Assembly: GCA_030591565.1 (NCBI GenBank) | Contig: JAUVAU010000019.1 | Location: 1 to 39,480, forward strand | Origin: Deltaproteobacteria bacterium | GTDB taxonomy: Bacteria; Desulfobacterota; Deferrisomatia; Deferrisomatales; BM512 | Direction: 5' to 3' | DNA: 39,480 bases | Shown: piece after piece, positions 8,012 to 18,000 of the stretch | Layout of the letters: each line of letters opens with the position of its first letter | Position numbering within the stretch: the stretch's first letter is position 1 | Position numbers and translations under genes: made by a program | Notes under the pieces: generated by a model | Seen by the model: the letters and a program-made list of their open reading frames with translations, nothing else | Told to the model about the DNA's origin: nothing | Database searches by the model: none

Positions 8012-9787
8012 ATGAGTAAATTTGCAAACTGGGTGAACAGCCATCTCGACAGCCTCAAGCCCGATGAGGGCAAGGCCATACTGGCCATCGCCGCTCTCAT
8101 AGGTGTGCTGGCCGGTTTCGGCAATATTCTCTACAGGCAGTTGATCCATCTGGTTCACAACACCATTTTCACGACGGGCGAAAGCCTGCTGAAGCTGGAT
8201 TCCGGCCTGCCCTACCTGCTGCTGCTGCCCTTGATCCCCGTGACGGGCGCAATTCTACTGGTGCTGCTGGATCTGATATTCCCGGGGAGGGTATTCGGTT
8301 ATGGGTTGCCGCGCTTTCTGGAGATCGTCAACCTACGGGGAGCGACCTTTAAAAAGCGAACGGTGCTTGTCAAAGCATTGGCTTCGGCGATAACCATCGG
8401 CACCGGGGGGTCCGCCGGGACCGAGGGTCCGATTGCCCAGATCGGCGGCGCGATAGGGTCAATCATCGACCAAACCCTCAGGATGGGCAAAGACAGACTG
8501 CGCACCCTGGTGGCCTGCGGGGTCGCCGCAGGCATTGCAGGCACCTTCAACGCACCGCTGGCGGGTGTATTTTTTGCCCACGAGATAGTTTTGCTGGGGT
8601 CATTCAGCGCAGCCAACCTCACCCCGGTCGTCATCAGCGCCGGACTCGGCACCCTCGTGACCCGCTTCTTTGAGGGGAACAGACCCGCCTTCCACGTGCC
8701 CGATTATGTATTGACCAGCTACTGGGAGGTCCCTCTCTACCTGGCGCTGGGCGTGATTGTCGCCCTCGTGGGAGTGTTGTTCATCCGCAGCTTCTACTAC
8801 CTCTCGGACCGCTTCGCAGGTTGGGGCGCCTCCACCAGGGTCAAGCCGCTCCTGGGGGCCTTTTTGGCAGGAAGTGTCGGCATAGCCTTCCCCGAAGTTC
8901 TGGGTGACGGCTATGAACACATAGAGATGGCGCTCTCGGGCGGAATGCTCGGCTATGGGCTGCTCTTTCTTGCATTGGCGAAGATATTGGCCACCGGGTT
9001 GACGCTGGGCTCGGGCAACGCAGGCGGAGTCTTCGCCCCCAGCCTCTTTGTCGGCGCGATGCTTGGCGGCGCCTACGGCACAATAGTCTCAACCCTCTTC
9101 CCCTCGCTCGCCATCAATCCGGGGACCTACGCCTTGGCGGGCATGGGCGGCCTGCTCGCGGCGGCAACCCATGCGCCGCTCACCGCAGTCTTCCTGATCT
9201 TCGAGATGACCGGGGGCTACTCGATCATCCTCCCCATCATGTTCGTCTGCATCGTCGGCTACTCGGTGAGCCGCTTCTTTCAAAAGGACTCCATCGACAC
9301 ACTGGAGCTCACCCGGCGTGGCATCCACCTGGAGCAGGGCCACGAAGTCAGCGTGCTCCAATCCATCCTGGCGCGCGATATCATGAGCAAAGAGGTCGAG
9401 ACCTTCCCCGAAACGATGGTACTGCGCGAGATACTGCGGCTTATCCCCGGCTCGCGCCACGTGACCTTCCCCCTTGTCGACACACAGGGGCGGATGACGG
9501 GGATACTGAGTTTGCAGGATTTCAGGGAGATCGCCTACGAAGAGGAGCTCCACGACATCATCGTCGCCAGGGAGCTGGCCACGGAGAAGGTGGTCACCGT
9601 ATTCCCCGACGAAAACCTCCAGGACGCCCTCGACCATATCGGCTTTCGCAATATCGAACACCTGCCGGTGGTGAGCCGCCAGGATGAGGGTAAAGTGATC
9701 GGCATGCTGTCTCGGCGTGACATCGTCAGCGCCTACAATAAAGCGCTGCTCCACCGCACTGGAACAACCAGCGCAGTCAAAACCTAA
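8012..9787 (+). CDS. ClC-family chloride channel/transporter with two C-terminal CBS domains
   Basis: A 591-residue membrane protein that moves chloride or a similar anion. The ClC anion-pore motifs are visible: GYGLPRF in place of GSGIP, GGSAGTEGPIAQIG with the gating glutamate (about residue 137), and SGNAGGVFAPSLFVGA for the third pore segment. About ten hydrophobic helices cover residues 20-420. Two CBS domains follow (about 455-515, beginning RDIMSKEVETFP, and 520-580), which usually bind adenine nucleotides. The ribosome site at ATG 8012 is weak. The gene ends just before a strong terminator. Channel versus H+/Cl- exchanger cannot be decided here. Confidence 0.93.
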   Translation: MSKFANWVNSHLDSLKPDEGKAILAIAALIGVLAGFGNILYRQLIHLVHNTIFTTGESLLKLDSGLPYLLLLPLIPVTGAILLVLLDLIFPGRVFGYGLPRFLEIVNLRGATFKKRTVLVKALASAITIGTGGSAGTEGPIAQIGGAIGSIIDQTLRMGKDRLRTLVACGVAAGIAGTFNAPLAGVFFAHEIVLLGSFSAANLTPVVISAGLGTLVTRFFEGNRPAFHVPDYVLTSYWEVPLYLALGVIVALVGVLFIRSFYYLSDRFAGWGASTRVKPLLGAFLAGSVGIAFPEVLGDGYEHIEMALSGGMLGYGLLFLALAKILATGLTLGSGNAGGVFAPSLFVGAMLGGAYGTIVSTLFPSLAINPGTYALAGMGGLLAAATHAPLTAVFLIFEMTGGYSIILPIMFVCIVGYSVSRFFQKDSIDTLELTRRGIHLEQGHEVSVLQSILARDIMSKEVETFPETMVLREILRLIPGSRHVTFPLVDTQGRMTGILSLQDFREIAYEEELHDIIVARELATEKVVTVFPDENLQDALDHIGFRNIEHLPVVSRQDEGKVIGMLSRRDIVSAYNKALLHRTGTTSAVKT

Positions 9788-9811
9788 GCCTCCAGATAAA
9801 GCGGCAGAGAC

Positions 9812-9856
9812 AAAAAAAGGGGTTAGACAATTGTCTAACCCCTTGATCTTTTTGTG
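9812..9856. terminator. bidirectional intrinsic terminator between the ClC gene and the Gly-rich lipoprotein gene
   Basis: A perfect 14-bp palindrome (left arm 9817-9830, right arm 9831-9844, core AGACAATTGTCT) is flanked by seven A on the left and by ATCTTTTT on the right. It can therefore terminate both converging genes. The downstream TTTTTGTGGTGA is shared with the terminator copy near 11.2 kb. Confidence 0.92.
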
Positions 9857-9919
9857 GTGAGTCGTCAGAAACCGGAAACTCTCATCCGACCCCTTCCGAC
9901 TCCCCCCATTTAGCCCTGT

Positions 9920-11035
9920 TTAATAGGGGCAAGCGGGACCATCCGTTCTGACCAACGGTGCCGGGTCCACGGTTCCCAAGCTCATATCGAGAACCGGTGA
10001 TGAAAGCTGAATACGACCGTCGGCGCCGTCTCCGCCAAACCGGGTTGTATCCAAATCTCCCGAACCGGCAAGCGCAAAAACCGCACCGTCGATGGTCATG
10101 GTATCAGCTTCCAGCCATAGCATGCCGCCGCCACCGCCACCGCCGCCGCCTGAGTTGCAATCGCCATCGGTTTTGGTGCCGCCTTCTCCGCCGCTTGCAT
10201 CAACTACGCCCGTGGAGCTGATGACGATAGTATCAGCGATCAGCATCAGTCCACCGCCGCCGCCGCCACCGCCGCCGCCGTTGGCTCCGCCGCCTGCTGC
10301 GCCGCCGCCACCGGTGAAGAGCACCATCTGCGCGTCGCTGAATGAGTCTCCGCCATAGCCATATTCGATGTCCGAATAAATTGCAAATCTTTCCCCGTTC
10401 AAGCCATCATCGCTTGCGCCGCCACCGCCGCCACCGCCGCCATAATTAAAATCGCCACCGGAAGCTACCGCAGCCGTGGAACCAACAGCGTTGCCGCCGT
10501 TACCACCATTACTCCAATACGTCTGGCCTGGGTAGGGAGTCGGTGCTCCGCCGCCTGGAGTACCGCCGGTACCATCGCCGTTGCCGCAGTCTCCACCACC
10601 GCCGCCGCCGCCGCCGCCCGGGCCGCCATCGCCACCATGGGGCAGGGATAGAGAGCTGCTATCCATGCCGTCGAAGCCGGTCACATCAAGGGTGCCGTCG
10701 ATCGTTACCGTATTGGCGTAGATCATAACCGGTTCAGTCCCGGTGAAGGAAAGGGTCGCGCCCGCAGCGATTGTAAATGAGTCGTAATTGTAGACCCCCG
10801 AGGCCATGGTAGTATCAGCCGTAATCGCCAGAGAACCATCCGTAGCAAAGGTACAGAGAGGGGTATCCACACAAACACCGTCCAGGCAGGTTTCCCCGCT
10901 TCCACACAACGTCGCGTCAGTTGTGCAGGTGACCGCAGCCGCAGCCGGAGTCGAACTCGAGTCACTTGAGCACGAGCAAAGTGCCAGTAACATCGCCACC
11001 AGCACCAACATCATTAAAGCTGAATTTCGTCTCAT
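9920..11035 (-). CDS. glycine-rich surface lipoprotein of unknown function
   Basis: A 371-residue protein with a lipoprotein signal (charged start, hydrophobic core, LLALCSC lipobox, Cys about 21-23), so probably membrane anchored. After a Ser/Ala linker comes a short Cys-rich segment (six Cys between about 37 and 63, including GSGETCLDGVCVD, like Cys-rich modules of myxobacterial/deltaproteobacterial surface proteins). The rest alternates strand-forming segments (ADTVTIDGTLDV-like) with poly-glycine runs up to 11 residues, which suggests a repetitive beta-helix or beta-roll. The Gly runs come from CCG/CCA repeats on the plus strand and may vary by slippage. No enzyme motif is seen. An AGGGAAAGGGA ribosome site precedes the ATG. 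Confidence 0.8.
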   Translation of the reverse strand: MRRNSALMMLVLVAMLLALCSCSSDSSSTPAAAAVTCTTDATLCGSGETCLDGVCVDTPLCTFATDGSLAITADTTMASGVYNYDSFTIAAGATLSFTGTEPVMIYANTVTIDGTLDVTGFDGMDSSSLSLPHGGDGGPGGGGGGGGGDCGNGDGTGGTPGGGAPTPYPGQTYWSNGGNGGNAVGSTAAVASGGDFNYGGGGGGGGASDDGLNGERFAIYSDIEYGYGGDSFSDAQMVLFTGGGGAAGGGANGGGGGGGGGGLMLIADTIVISSTGVVDASGGEGGTKTDGDCNSGGGGGGGGGMLWLEADTMTIDGAVFALAGSGDLDTTRFGGDGADGRIQLSSPVLDMSLGTVDPAPLVRTDGPACPY

Positions 11036-11061
11036 TTTTTCCCTTTCCCTGTGGGCAAACT

Positions 11062-11081
11062 CAGGGATTCAGATATCCCTG
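11062..11081. repeat. inverted repeat in the leader of the Gly-rich lipoprotein gene
   Basis: Seven-base arms CAGGGAT (11062-11068) and ATCCCTG (11075-11081) around a 6-base loop lie about 30 bases before the lipoprotein start. It may be an operator or an RNA hairpin in the 5' leader; no T-run follows, so it is not an obvious terminator. Confidence 0.5.
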
Positions 11082-11136
11082 GAGTTTAAGTTGTAAATGG
11101 AGCACGTGATGTGATCTTTTTACTATTCGGCAATCA

Positions 11137-11148
11137 TACCACGTGGTA
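11137..11148. promoter_or_regulatory. perfect 12-bp palindrome TACCACGTGGTA
   Basis: The palindrome sits about 100 bases upstream of the lipoprotein start and just downstream of the histidine-kinase terminator on the minus strand. Its size and symmetry fit a dimeric regulator site, but I cannot name the regulator. Confidence 0.4.
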
Positions 11149-11162
11149 CAGGATGTCAAAAC

Positions 11163-11196
11163 AAAAAAGGGGCCACGTTTGCGCAACGCAACCCCT
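11163..11196 (-). terminator. intrinsic terminator of the kinase/regulator operon
   Basis: On the minus strand a GGGG...CCCC stem with an inner CGTT/AACG stem (plus coordinates 11069+100 series: 11169-11172 with 11192-11195, and 11176-11179 with 11185-11188) is followed by six T. It lies about 100 bases after the kinase stop at 11293. It shares its upstream CACCACAAAA flank with the copy at 9.8 kb. Confidence 0.82.
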
Positions 11197-11292
11197 ACAT
11201 TTTGTGGTGAATTACCAGGGCCTTACAGCCCTCGCCACTTTGGGTCCGCCCCTGAAAAGCATCTGGTGGTGCAAGACAAGCACCCGGACAAA

Positions 11293-13365
11293 TCACGTCG
11301 CCATGGGCAGGCATACGGTGAAAAGCGTGCCCTTGCCTTCCTGGGAATGTAGATTTATCCGCCCACCGTACTCCTCTACGATCGCGTGGGAGATGGAGAG
11401 GCCCAGGCCGGTACCCGACGCCCGTGTGGTGAAGAAGGGGTTCCATATTTTCTCCCTGTCTTCGGGGCGGATACCTTTACCCGTGTCGCCAAATGAAACA
11501 AACACTTCGCCCCTGTCCGGGTCTACCCCCGAAGCGACGGTCAAAACCCCTCCCCCGTCCATTGCCTCTATCGCGTTTGCAGCTATATTTACAAATACTT
11601 GTGTAATTCTGGAATCGTTCGCAGCCGCCATCGGCATCTCACTCGAAAGAGCGTTCTCTACTTGGACATCGTTCGCCTCGGCCTGACTTGCCACGTTTGA
11701 TATCGCCTGGCGCGCCACTTCGGCTATGTCTGTCGGTTCCGGCTCGACCCTCTCGGCCCGCGCCAGGGTGAGCAGGTTGCTCACTATCGACTGAATCCTC
11801 TGGGTCTGCTGGGCGATACGCATGATCTCTTCGCTCGTCTCGGGCTGGTCCGCCAGTTGAAGCTGAAGTATCTCGACGTTGCCCTGAATGGTCGCCAGGG
11901 GGTTATTTATCTCGTGGGCGACCCCCGCCGCCATTGAGCCCAGCGCCGCCAGTTTTCCCGACCGGATAAGCTCTTCCTGTGTCGCTCTCAATTGTTCCAG
12001 AGATTTATGAAGCTCCTTGTTGGTGAGTTTCTGCTTCTCCATCATTTCCAGCACTTCGGAGCGGGCCTGGAGCAGCTCTTCGTTGCGTTTTTCCAGGGCC
12101 AGATTTCGCACTTTGACTTTTTTCTCAAGCGAACGGGTAAGCTCGTCGATCTCCGCATCCCTTTCACGCAACGCCTTGGTCATTGCGTTGAAATCATGGG
12201 TCAGCTGGGCGATCTCGTCATTTCCATACGCAGGTATCTCATGACCGAGGTCACCCGCCTCAATCCTCTTGGCCCCCTCGCGAAGGGTGCGCAGCGGCTT
12301 TGCCACCCACCTGTAGAGAATGGTCGTCAGGAGGATGAACCCGAGCACGATGCCTGCGACGTTCAATCCGGCCACGACGATAAGGGATTTCCACACCAAC
12401 TGGCGGTAGGGGCGCTCAAGAATGCCGACATAGAGGATGCCCACCACCTCCTCTTTGAGGTTGTAGAGGGGCTCGTAGGCAGAGAGATACCAGTCGTTGA
12501 CGACGAAGGCCCGGTCGATCCACCGCAGCCCGCTGGTGAGGACCCGCTCCGCGACTTCGGCGGAGACGCGTGTGCCCACGGCCCGCTTGCCGGTATCGGC
12601 CGGGACGTTGGTCGAGACTCTCACGTCGCCCATAAACAGCGTGGCCGTGCCCACCGCGCGGCCATCGACCTTCTCATCGGTGAAGACGGTGGAGCGTATC
12701 TTGTCCACCATCGCGTAATCCCTGTTCAAAAGATCGGCGGCGTAGAGTGCGCCCGCCACCCTGCCCTGGGCGTCAAGAATGGGTTCGGCGGCGAAGATAG
12801 CCATGCCTGTTTCAACTTTTTTGGCGTCATTCGGGCGCGCACGCGGTGTGGGCAACAGGGTGATGGTGGCCTGCTCCCTGAGGTCTACCCCCTCAAGCTC
12901 AAGGACCTCCGGGCCAAGGATCTCGGTGGAGGAGACCGACTCGCCAAGCAGCGCGGCCTTGACCGGTCCGAGGTTGCTCACATTATCTCCCCTGGCCTGG
13001 GGATTTCTCGCCCGCGCCACGACCTTGCCTTCGCTATCGACCAGGGTGAGGATATCCTCGCCCTCGCGCACCCGCAGCGACTGGAGCATGGCTATCATGG
13101 CGTCAAAATCATTTGCTTTAATCGCCACGTCCAGGCCGGGGAGGTTCGCGCCAAATTTGACGAAGTTCCTCACCTTCTCCATCTTGGTGTTGTATATCTC
13201 TCTCGCCGAGCGCAGATCGGCCGCCACCTTTTCCTGAACTTGCGAGATCAGGAGGGTATCGACAAGGTAGACAACGGTTGAGACGGCTATAAGCAGCGAG
13301 CACAGCAGCGGGAGGCCGAAAGCAAAGATCATCCTCCGGTGGAGGCTTGAGGGCAAAAAGGACAT
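11293..13365 (-). CDS. membrane sensor histidine kinase (Cache-like sensor, HAMP, coiled coil, HisKA, HATPase)
   Basis: A 690-residue two-component sensor. Order: TM1 about residues 12-33; a large periplasmic Cache-like sensor about 35-320; TM2 about 325-350 (LIVVAGLNVAGIVLGFILL); HAMP about 350-405; a charged coiled coil about 405-455; HisKA with phospho-accepting His in AAGVAHEINNPLATIQ (about 480); and a HATPase domain with N box NIAANAIEAMDGGG, GDTGKGI and GTGLGLSISHAIV. The NNPL after the H-box is common in NtrB-type kinases that pair with sigma-54 activators. Its ATG shares one base with the stop of the regulator gene, so the two are co-expressed. The signal is unknown; position suggests formate or redox state. 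Confidence 0.93.
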   Translation of the reverse strand: MSFLPSSLHRRMIFAFGLPLLCSLLIAVSTVVYLVDTLLISQVQEKVAADLRSAREIYNTKMEKVRNFVKFGANLPGLDVAIKANDFDAMIAMLQSLRVREGEDILTLVDSEGKVVARARNPQARGDNVSNLGPVKAALLGESVSSTEILGPEVLELEGVDLREQATITLLPTPRARPNDAKKVETGMAIFAAEPILDAQGRVAGALYAADLLNRDYAMVDKIRSTVFTDEKVDGRAVGTATLFMGDVRVSTNVPADTGKRAVGTRVSAEVAERVLTSGLRWIDRAFVVNDWYLSAYEPLYNLKEEVVGILYVGILERPYRQLVWKSLIVVAGLNVAGIVLGFILLTTILYRWVAKPLRTLREGAKRIEAGDLGHEIPAYGNDEIAQLTHDFNAMTKALRERDAEIDELTRSLEKKVKVRNLALEKRNEELLQARSEVLEMMEKQKLTNKELHKSLEQLRATQEELIRSGKLAALGSMAAGVAHEINNPLATIQGNVEILQLQLADQPETSEEIMRIAQQTQRIQSIVSNLLTLARAERVEPEPTDIAEVARQAISNVASQAEANDVQVENALSSEMPMAAANDSRITQVFVNIAANAIEAMDGGGVLTVASGVDPDRGEVFVSFGDTGKGIRPEDREKIWNPFFTTRASGTGLGLSISHAIVEEYGGRINLHSQEGKGTLFTVCLPMAT

Positions 13366-14744
13366 CAGATCAGCTCCTCTTCGGCCAGCAGCTCGTATTC
13401 CCTTATCTTTCTATCCAGGGTGTTCCTGCTCATGCCCAGCGTCTTGGCCGTGAGCGATTTGGACCACTTCTTTCTCTCCAGCATCTCGGCCACATAAGCC
13501 TTTTCAACCTCCTTCATGGGAAGGTCCCTTGACGGCCAGGAAAAATCGCCATCGGCAAGCTGCTTTTGCACCGCGCCGATGCCCAGCATTTCGGCGTCGA
13601 TCCACTCTCCCTTGCACAAAATGGCTGCTCTTTCGATGAGATTTTGCAACTCCCGTACATTTCCCGGCCAACTGTAGTCCATACATGAGTCAATCGCCGC
13701 CACGGTGAGGCCCTTGATTGTTTTCCCTGTCCTGACCGCCGCCTGCTCGATGAATTCCCTTACCAGCAAGGCCATATCATCGGTGCGCTCCCTCAGCGGC
13801 GGGAGCTTGATGGAAAAAACATTGAGCCGGTAATAGAGGTCTTCCCGAAAGATCCCTGCCTGGACCGAGGCGTAGAGGTCTCTGTTGGTAGCGGCAATGA
13901 TTCTCACATCCGTATGGCGAGGGGTGTTTTCCCCCACGGGAATGAACTCCCCCTCCTGGAGGACACGCAGCAGCTTCTTTTGCAGAGAAGGACTCACATC
14001 CCCAATCTCATCCAAAAAAATAGTGCCCCCCGCAGCTTCCTCAAAAAGGCCCTTCCGCGCCTCATTCGCGCCGGTGAAGGCGCCGCGCCTGTGGCCGAAA
14101 AGCTGGGACTCAAGCAGGCTCTCGGTGAGCGCCGCGCAGTTGACCTTCAAGAAGGGCAGACCCTTTCGTTTCGACCAATTGAATATGATGTTGGCGACGC
14201 GCTCTTTGCCGGTGCCGGTTTCCCCGGTTATGAGGATCGTCGTGTCGGTGGGGGCGACCTGCTTTGCCATCTCAAGCACTCTCAAGAAGGCCTCGCTGTT
14301 GGTCGCCATGTCGCCGCTCTCCCGTGCTGCTTCGAGCTGCTCCTTCAGGAGTTTGTTTTCGCGGGCAAGGCTCTGGGACTCAAGGCTTCGTTCGATCGTG
14401 CTTAGAAGCCGTTCTCGCGGAAAAGGCTTCAGGAGAAAGTCAAAAGCCCCAAGCTGAATCGCATCAACAGCTGTCCTGATTGTGCCAAAAGCCGTGAACA
14501 TTACGATGGGGAGGTCACCTCGCAGCGCCTTGATCTTTTTCAGGACATTCAGCCCATCAATATCGGGCAGCCTGAGGTCGAGCAGGACCAGACGAAATGC
14601 CCCGGGGTCTGTCTTGATCGCGGTTATTCCCTCGTTGCCCGTGGTTGCGACAACGCAGGAGTACCCTTCGAGGGCCAGGGTCTTTCTCTGGGTCTCGGCA
14701 AAGGCGGTGTCGTCATCTATAACCAAAATCAAATCGCTTTTCAT
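13365..14744 (-). CDS. NtrC-family sigma-54-dependent response regulator
   Basis: A 459-residue activator: receiver domain about 1-120 (phospho-Asp in LVLLDLRLPDIDG), AAA+ domain about 140-380 with Walker A GETGTGKE, the sigma-54 contact loop GAFTGAN, Walker B GGTIFLDEIGD and AATNRDL, and a C-terminal Fis-type helix-turn-helix (SLTAKTLGMSRNTLDRKIREY). I chose ATG 14744 because the receiver starts there (MKSDLILVIDDD) and GGATGGA lies upstream; a longer frame to 14837 lacks support. It is divergent from fdhA, where a perfect sigma-54 promoter is present, so control of the formate dehydrogenase operon is a strong inference. Confidence 0.94.
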   Translation of the reverse strand: MKSDLILVIDDDTAFAETQRKTLALEGYSCVVATTGNEGITAIKTDPGAFRLVLLDLRLPDIDGLNVLKKIKALRGDLPIVMFTAFGTIRTAVDAIQLGAFDFLLKPFPRERLLSTIERSLESQSLARENKLLKEQLEAARESGDMATNSEAFLRVLEMAKQVAPTDTTILITGETGTGKERVANIIFNWSKRKGLPFLKVNCAALTESLLESQLFGHRRGAFTGANEARKGLFEEAAGGTIFLDEIGDVSPSLQKKLLRVLQEGEFIPVGENTPRHTDVRIIAATNRDLYASVQAGIFREDLYYRLNVFSIKLPPLRERTDDMALLVREFIEQAAVRTGKTIKGLTVAAIDSCMDYSWPGNVRELQNLIERAAILCKGEWIDAEMLGIGAVQKQLADGDFSWPSRDLPMKEVEKAYVAEMLERKKWSKSLTAKTLGMSRNTLDRKIREYELLAEEELI

Positions 14745-14931
14745 TTTTTTCCATCCATCTGAATTTGGCGGGAACTTCATGCTCCAAAACGATACATGGT
14801 GTTCACTTTTGACACAACCGATTTTCTGTTCCCCCAAAAGAAGTGAAAATAACGAGCACGTTTTCAGCCAAACCCCACTGTTTTAGGGTGCAAATTGCCA
14901 ATTAGACAAATAGATGATTTGGCGTATCGAG

Positions 14932-14947
14932 TGGCACGGCACTTGCA
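14932..14947 (+). promoter_or_regulatory. sigma-54 (-24/-12) promoter of the fdhA operon
   Basis: TGGCACGGCACTTGCA matches the sigma-54 consensus TGGCACG-N4-TTGCA at every fixed base, with 10 bases between the GG and GC elements. The transcription start should fall near 14957, about 70 bases before fdhA. An NtrC-family activator is encoded divergently next to it. Confidence 0.93.
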
Positions 14948-15028
14948 AAAACACCCTACGCTTATGAACATTAGAACACTGATTGATTTTCGCATTCAGT
15001 GTAGCTCAAGGGAAAAGGAGGAATATTA

Positions 15029-18000
15029 ATGGGAGTATCCAGACGAGATTTTCTGAAGATCTCTGGCGCTGGGGTAGCATCGGCGACGGTAGGCCTGAGT
15101 GCAAAAGAGGCCAGGGCCGAAGCGCTGAGGACCGAACACTCCAGGGTCACCTCAACCATCTGCCCCTACTGCTCGGTAGGCTGCGGAATGCTGGTTGAAA
15201 CCAAGGGAGGCGAGGTCGTCAACATCGAAGGCGACCCCAACCATCCGATCAACCGCGGCACTCTGTGCCCCAAGGGCGCATCTATTATTCAGCTGCGCAA
15301 CAACCCCAAGCGACTCACCAAACCCCTCTATCGCGGCAAAGGCGCGAAGGAGTGGAAAGAGGTCTCCTGGGATTGGGCCATTGACCAGATCGCAGAGAAG
15401 GTCAAGAAGACCCGTGACGAAACCTTTGAGAGCAAAAACGCCAAAGGACAGCTCGTCAACCGCACCATGGGTATCGCCAGCGTGGGCAGCGCCGCGCTGG
15501 ACAATGAGGAAACCTACCTCATCCAGAAGTTCATGAGAGGGCTGGGGCTCGTATACATCGAGCATCAGGCACGACTCTGACACAGCTCCACAGTCGCCAG
15601 TTTGGCGGAGACCTTCGGTCGTGGAGCGATGACCAACCATTGGATAGACATTAAAAACGCCGACGTAATTCTCGTCATGGGCGCAAACCCCGCAGAGAAC
15701 CATCCCGTAAGCTTCAAGTGGATACAGGAAGCGATCGACAAGCGCGGCGCGAAGCTTCTGTGCGTCGATCCCCGCTTTACCCGCACCGCCGCCAGCGCCG
15801 ATGTGTATGCACCCATCAGGTCCGGCAGCGACATCGCCTTCCTCGGCGGCATGATCAAGTACATAGTCGACAACAATAAGCAGCACACCGACTACGTCGC
15901 CCACTACACCAACGCATCTTTTCTTGTTAACAAAGATTTCAAGATGCCCGGCGACCTTGACGGCCTCTTCTCCGGCTTCAACAAGAAGACCGGCAAGTAC
16001 AACAGGAAGGCGTGGGCCTTCCAGACCGACTCCAACGGGGTCATCAAAAAAGACCTCACCCTCAAAAACCCCAACTCGGTCTTCCAGCTGCTAAAGAAGC
16101 ATTACAGCCGCTACAACACCAAGCTCGTCTCGAAGATCACCGGCACCCCGGTGGACAAACTGAACGAGATCTACGAGATCTACAGCGCGTCCGGCCAGGC
16201 CGACAAGGTGGGCACCGAGCTCTACGCGATGGGTTGGACCCAGCACACTGTGGGAACCCAGAATATCCGCACCATGGCGATGATACAGCTCCTTCTGGGC
16301 AACATCGGCAGAGCCGGCGGCGGCGTCAACGCTCTTCGTGGCGAATCCAACGTCCAGGGAGCCACAGACCACGCCATCCTCTTCCACATTCTGCCCGGCT
16401 ATCTCCCCGTCCCCTCCGCCGACTGCCAGGACCTCTCTACCTATATGGAGAAGAAGACTCCCAAATCGGTGGAACCGGGCGCACCCAACTGGTGGGGCAA
16501 CAGGCCCAAATACATCGCCAGCTACCTGAAAGCGGTCTACGGCAAAAACGCCACACCAGGCAACGACCTCGCCTACTCGCTCCATCCCAAGCTGGACCCG
16601 GGGGTCAACTACTCCTGGCTGACGATGATGGACAAGATGTTTGACGGTCATTTCAAAGGATTCTTCGCCTGGGGGCAAAACCCGGCCTGCTGCACCTCGA
16701 ACGCCGGCAAAACCCGCAAGGCGCTGGAGCAGCTCGACTGGATGGTCACGGTCAACCTCTTCGACAACGAGACTTCAAGCTTTTGGCGCGGACCAGGTGT
16801 GGACCCGGCCAAGGTCGATACCGAGGTCTTCCTCCTGCCCGCAGCCGTCAGCTACGAAAAAGAAGGCTCCATCACCAACTCGGGCCGCTGGGCGCAGTGG
16901 CGCTACAAGGCAATCGAGCCTCTTGGGGAGTCAATGGCTGACTCCGATATCCTCAACGAGCTCTTCTACGCCATCAAAACCCGCTACGACAAAGAGGGCG
17001 GCGCCTTCCCCGAGCAGTTCACCAACATGGCCTGGGACTACGGCTTCAAGGACGCCACCGGCAAGGTGCGCAAGGTGGACACACACCTCGTCGCCAAGGA
17101 GATCAATGGTTATTTCTGGAAGGACGGCAAGCCCACAGGCGGCCTGGTTCCCTCCTTCGGCAAGCTGAAAGCGGACGGCACCACCTCTTCGGGCAACTGG
17201 CTCTATGCGGCCAGCTACACCGACAAGGGGAACATGATGGCGAGGACCGGGCAATCCGACCCCACGGGCCTTGGTCTCTTCCCCCAGTGGTCCTGGTGCT
17301 GGCCGGTAAACCGTCGAATCCTCTACAACAGGGCGTCTGTTGACATCAACGGTAAGCCCTGGGACGACACCCGCGCCGTTATCTACTGGAACGGCTCCAA
17401 GTGGATCGGCGATGTGCCCGACGGTGGTTGGAAGCCGATGGCGCAAAAAGGTGGAAAGCTCCCCTTCATCATGAAACCCCACGGCGTCGCGTCGATCTTC
17501 GGCTCCGGGTTGAAAGACGGACCCTTCCCGGAACATTACGAGCCGCTGGAATGTCCCATACCCTCAAACCTCATGAGTCCCCAGAGGGTCAACCCCGCCG
17601 CCAAGATGTGGTTCAAGGACGGGAAAGGCAAAAAAGAAGATGCCTACGCAAGCTGCGACGCCAGGTATCCGCTGATCGGGACCACCTACCGCGTAACCGA
17701 GCACTGGCAAACGGGCGTCATGACCAGAAACACACCCTGGCTCCTTGAGCTGCAACCCCAGCTCTTCGTCGAGCTGAGTAAGGAGCTTGCCAAGCTGCGC
17801 AACATCACCAATGGCGAGAAGGTTCGCGTCGTATCCGCTCGCGGGGAGGTAAAAGCCGTAGCGATAGTCACATCGAGGTTCAAACCCTTCGATGTCGCCG
17901 ATACGATCGTTCACCAGATCGGCCTTCCGTGGTGCTACGGCTGGACCACCGAAAACGCCGGTGACAGCGCAAACCTGCTAACGCCCACGGTGGGTGACGC

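Noticed and set aside
7999..8019. Six-codon frame (MKTANE) overlapping the ClC start
   Set aside because: No ribosome site of its own and too short; the overlap is probably chance.
9817..9844. GTTAGAC / GTCTAAC arms resembling integron attC core sites
   Set aside because: The arms are adjacent with no 50+ base central part, the flanks are A and T runs, and no integrase or cassette array is present. A bidirectional terminator explains it better.
15578..15580. In-frame TGA splitting fdhA into two frames (pseudogene?)
   Set aside because: The codon sits exactly at the conserved Sec position, both halves are in one frame and complete the normal length, and a SECIS-like hairpin follows.
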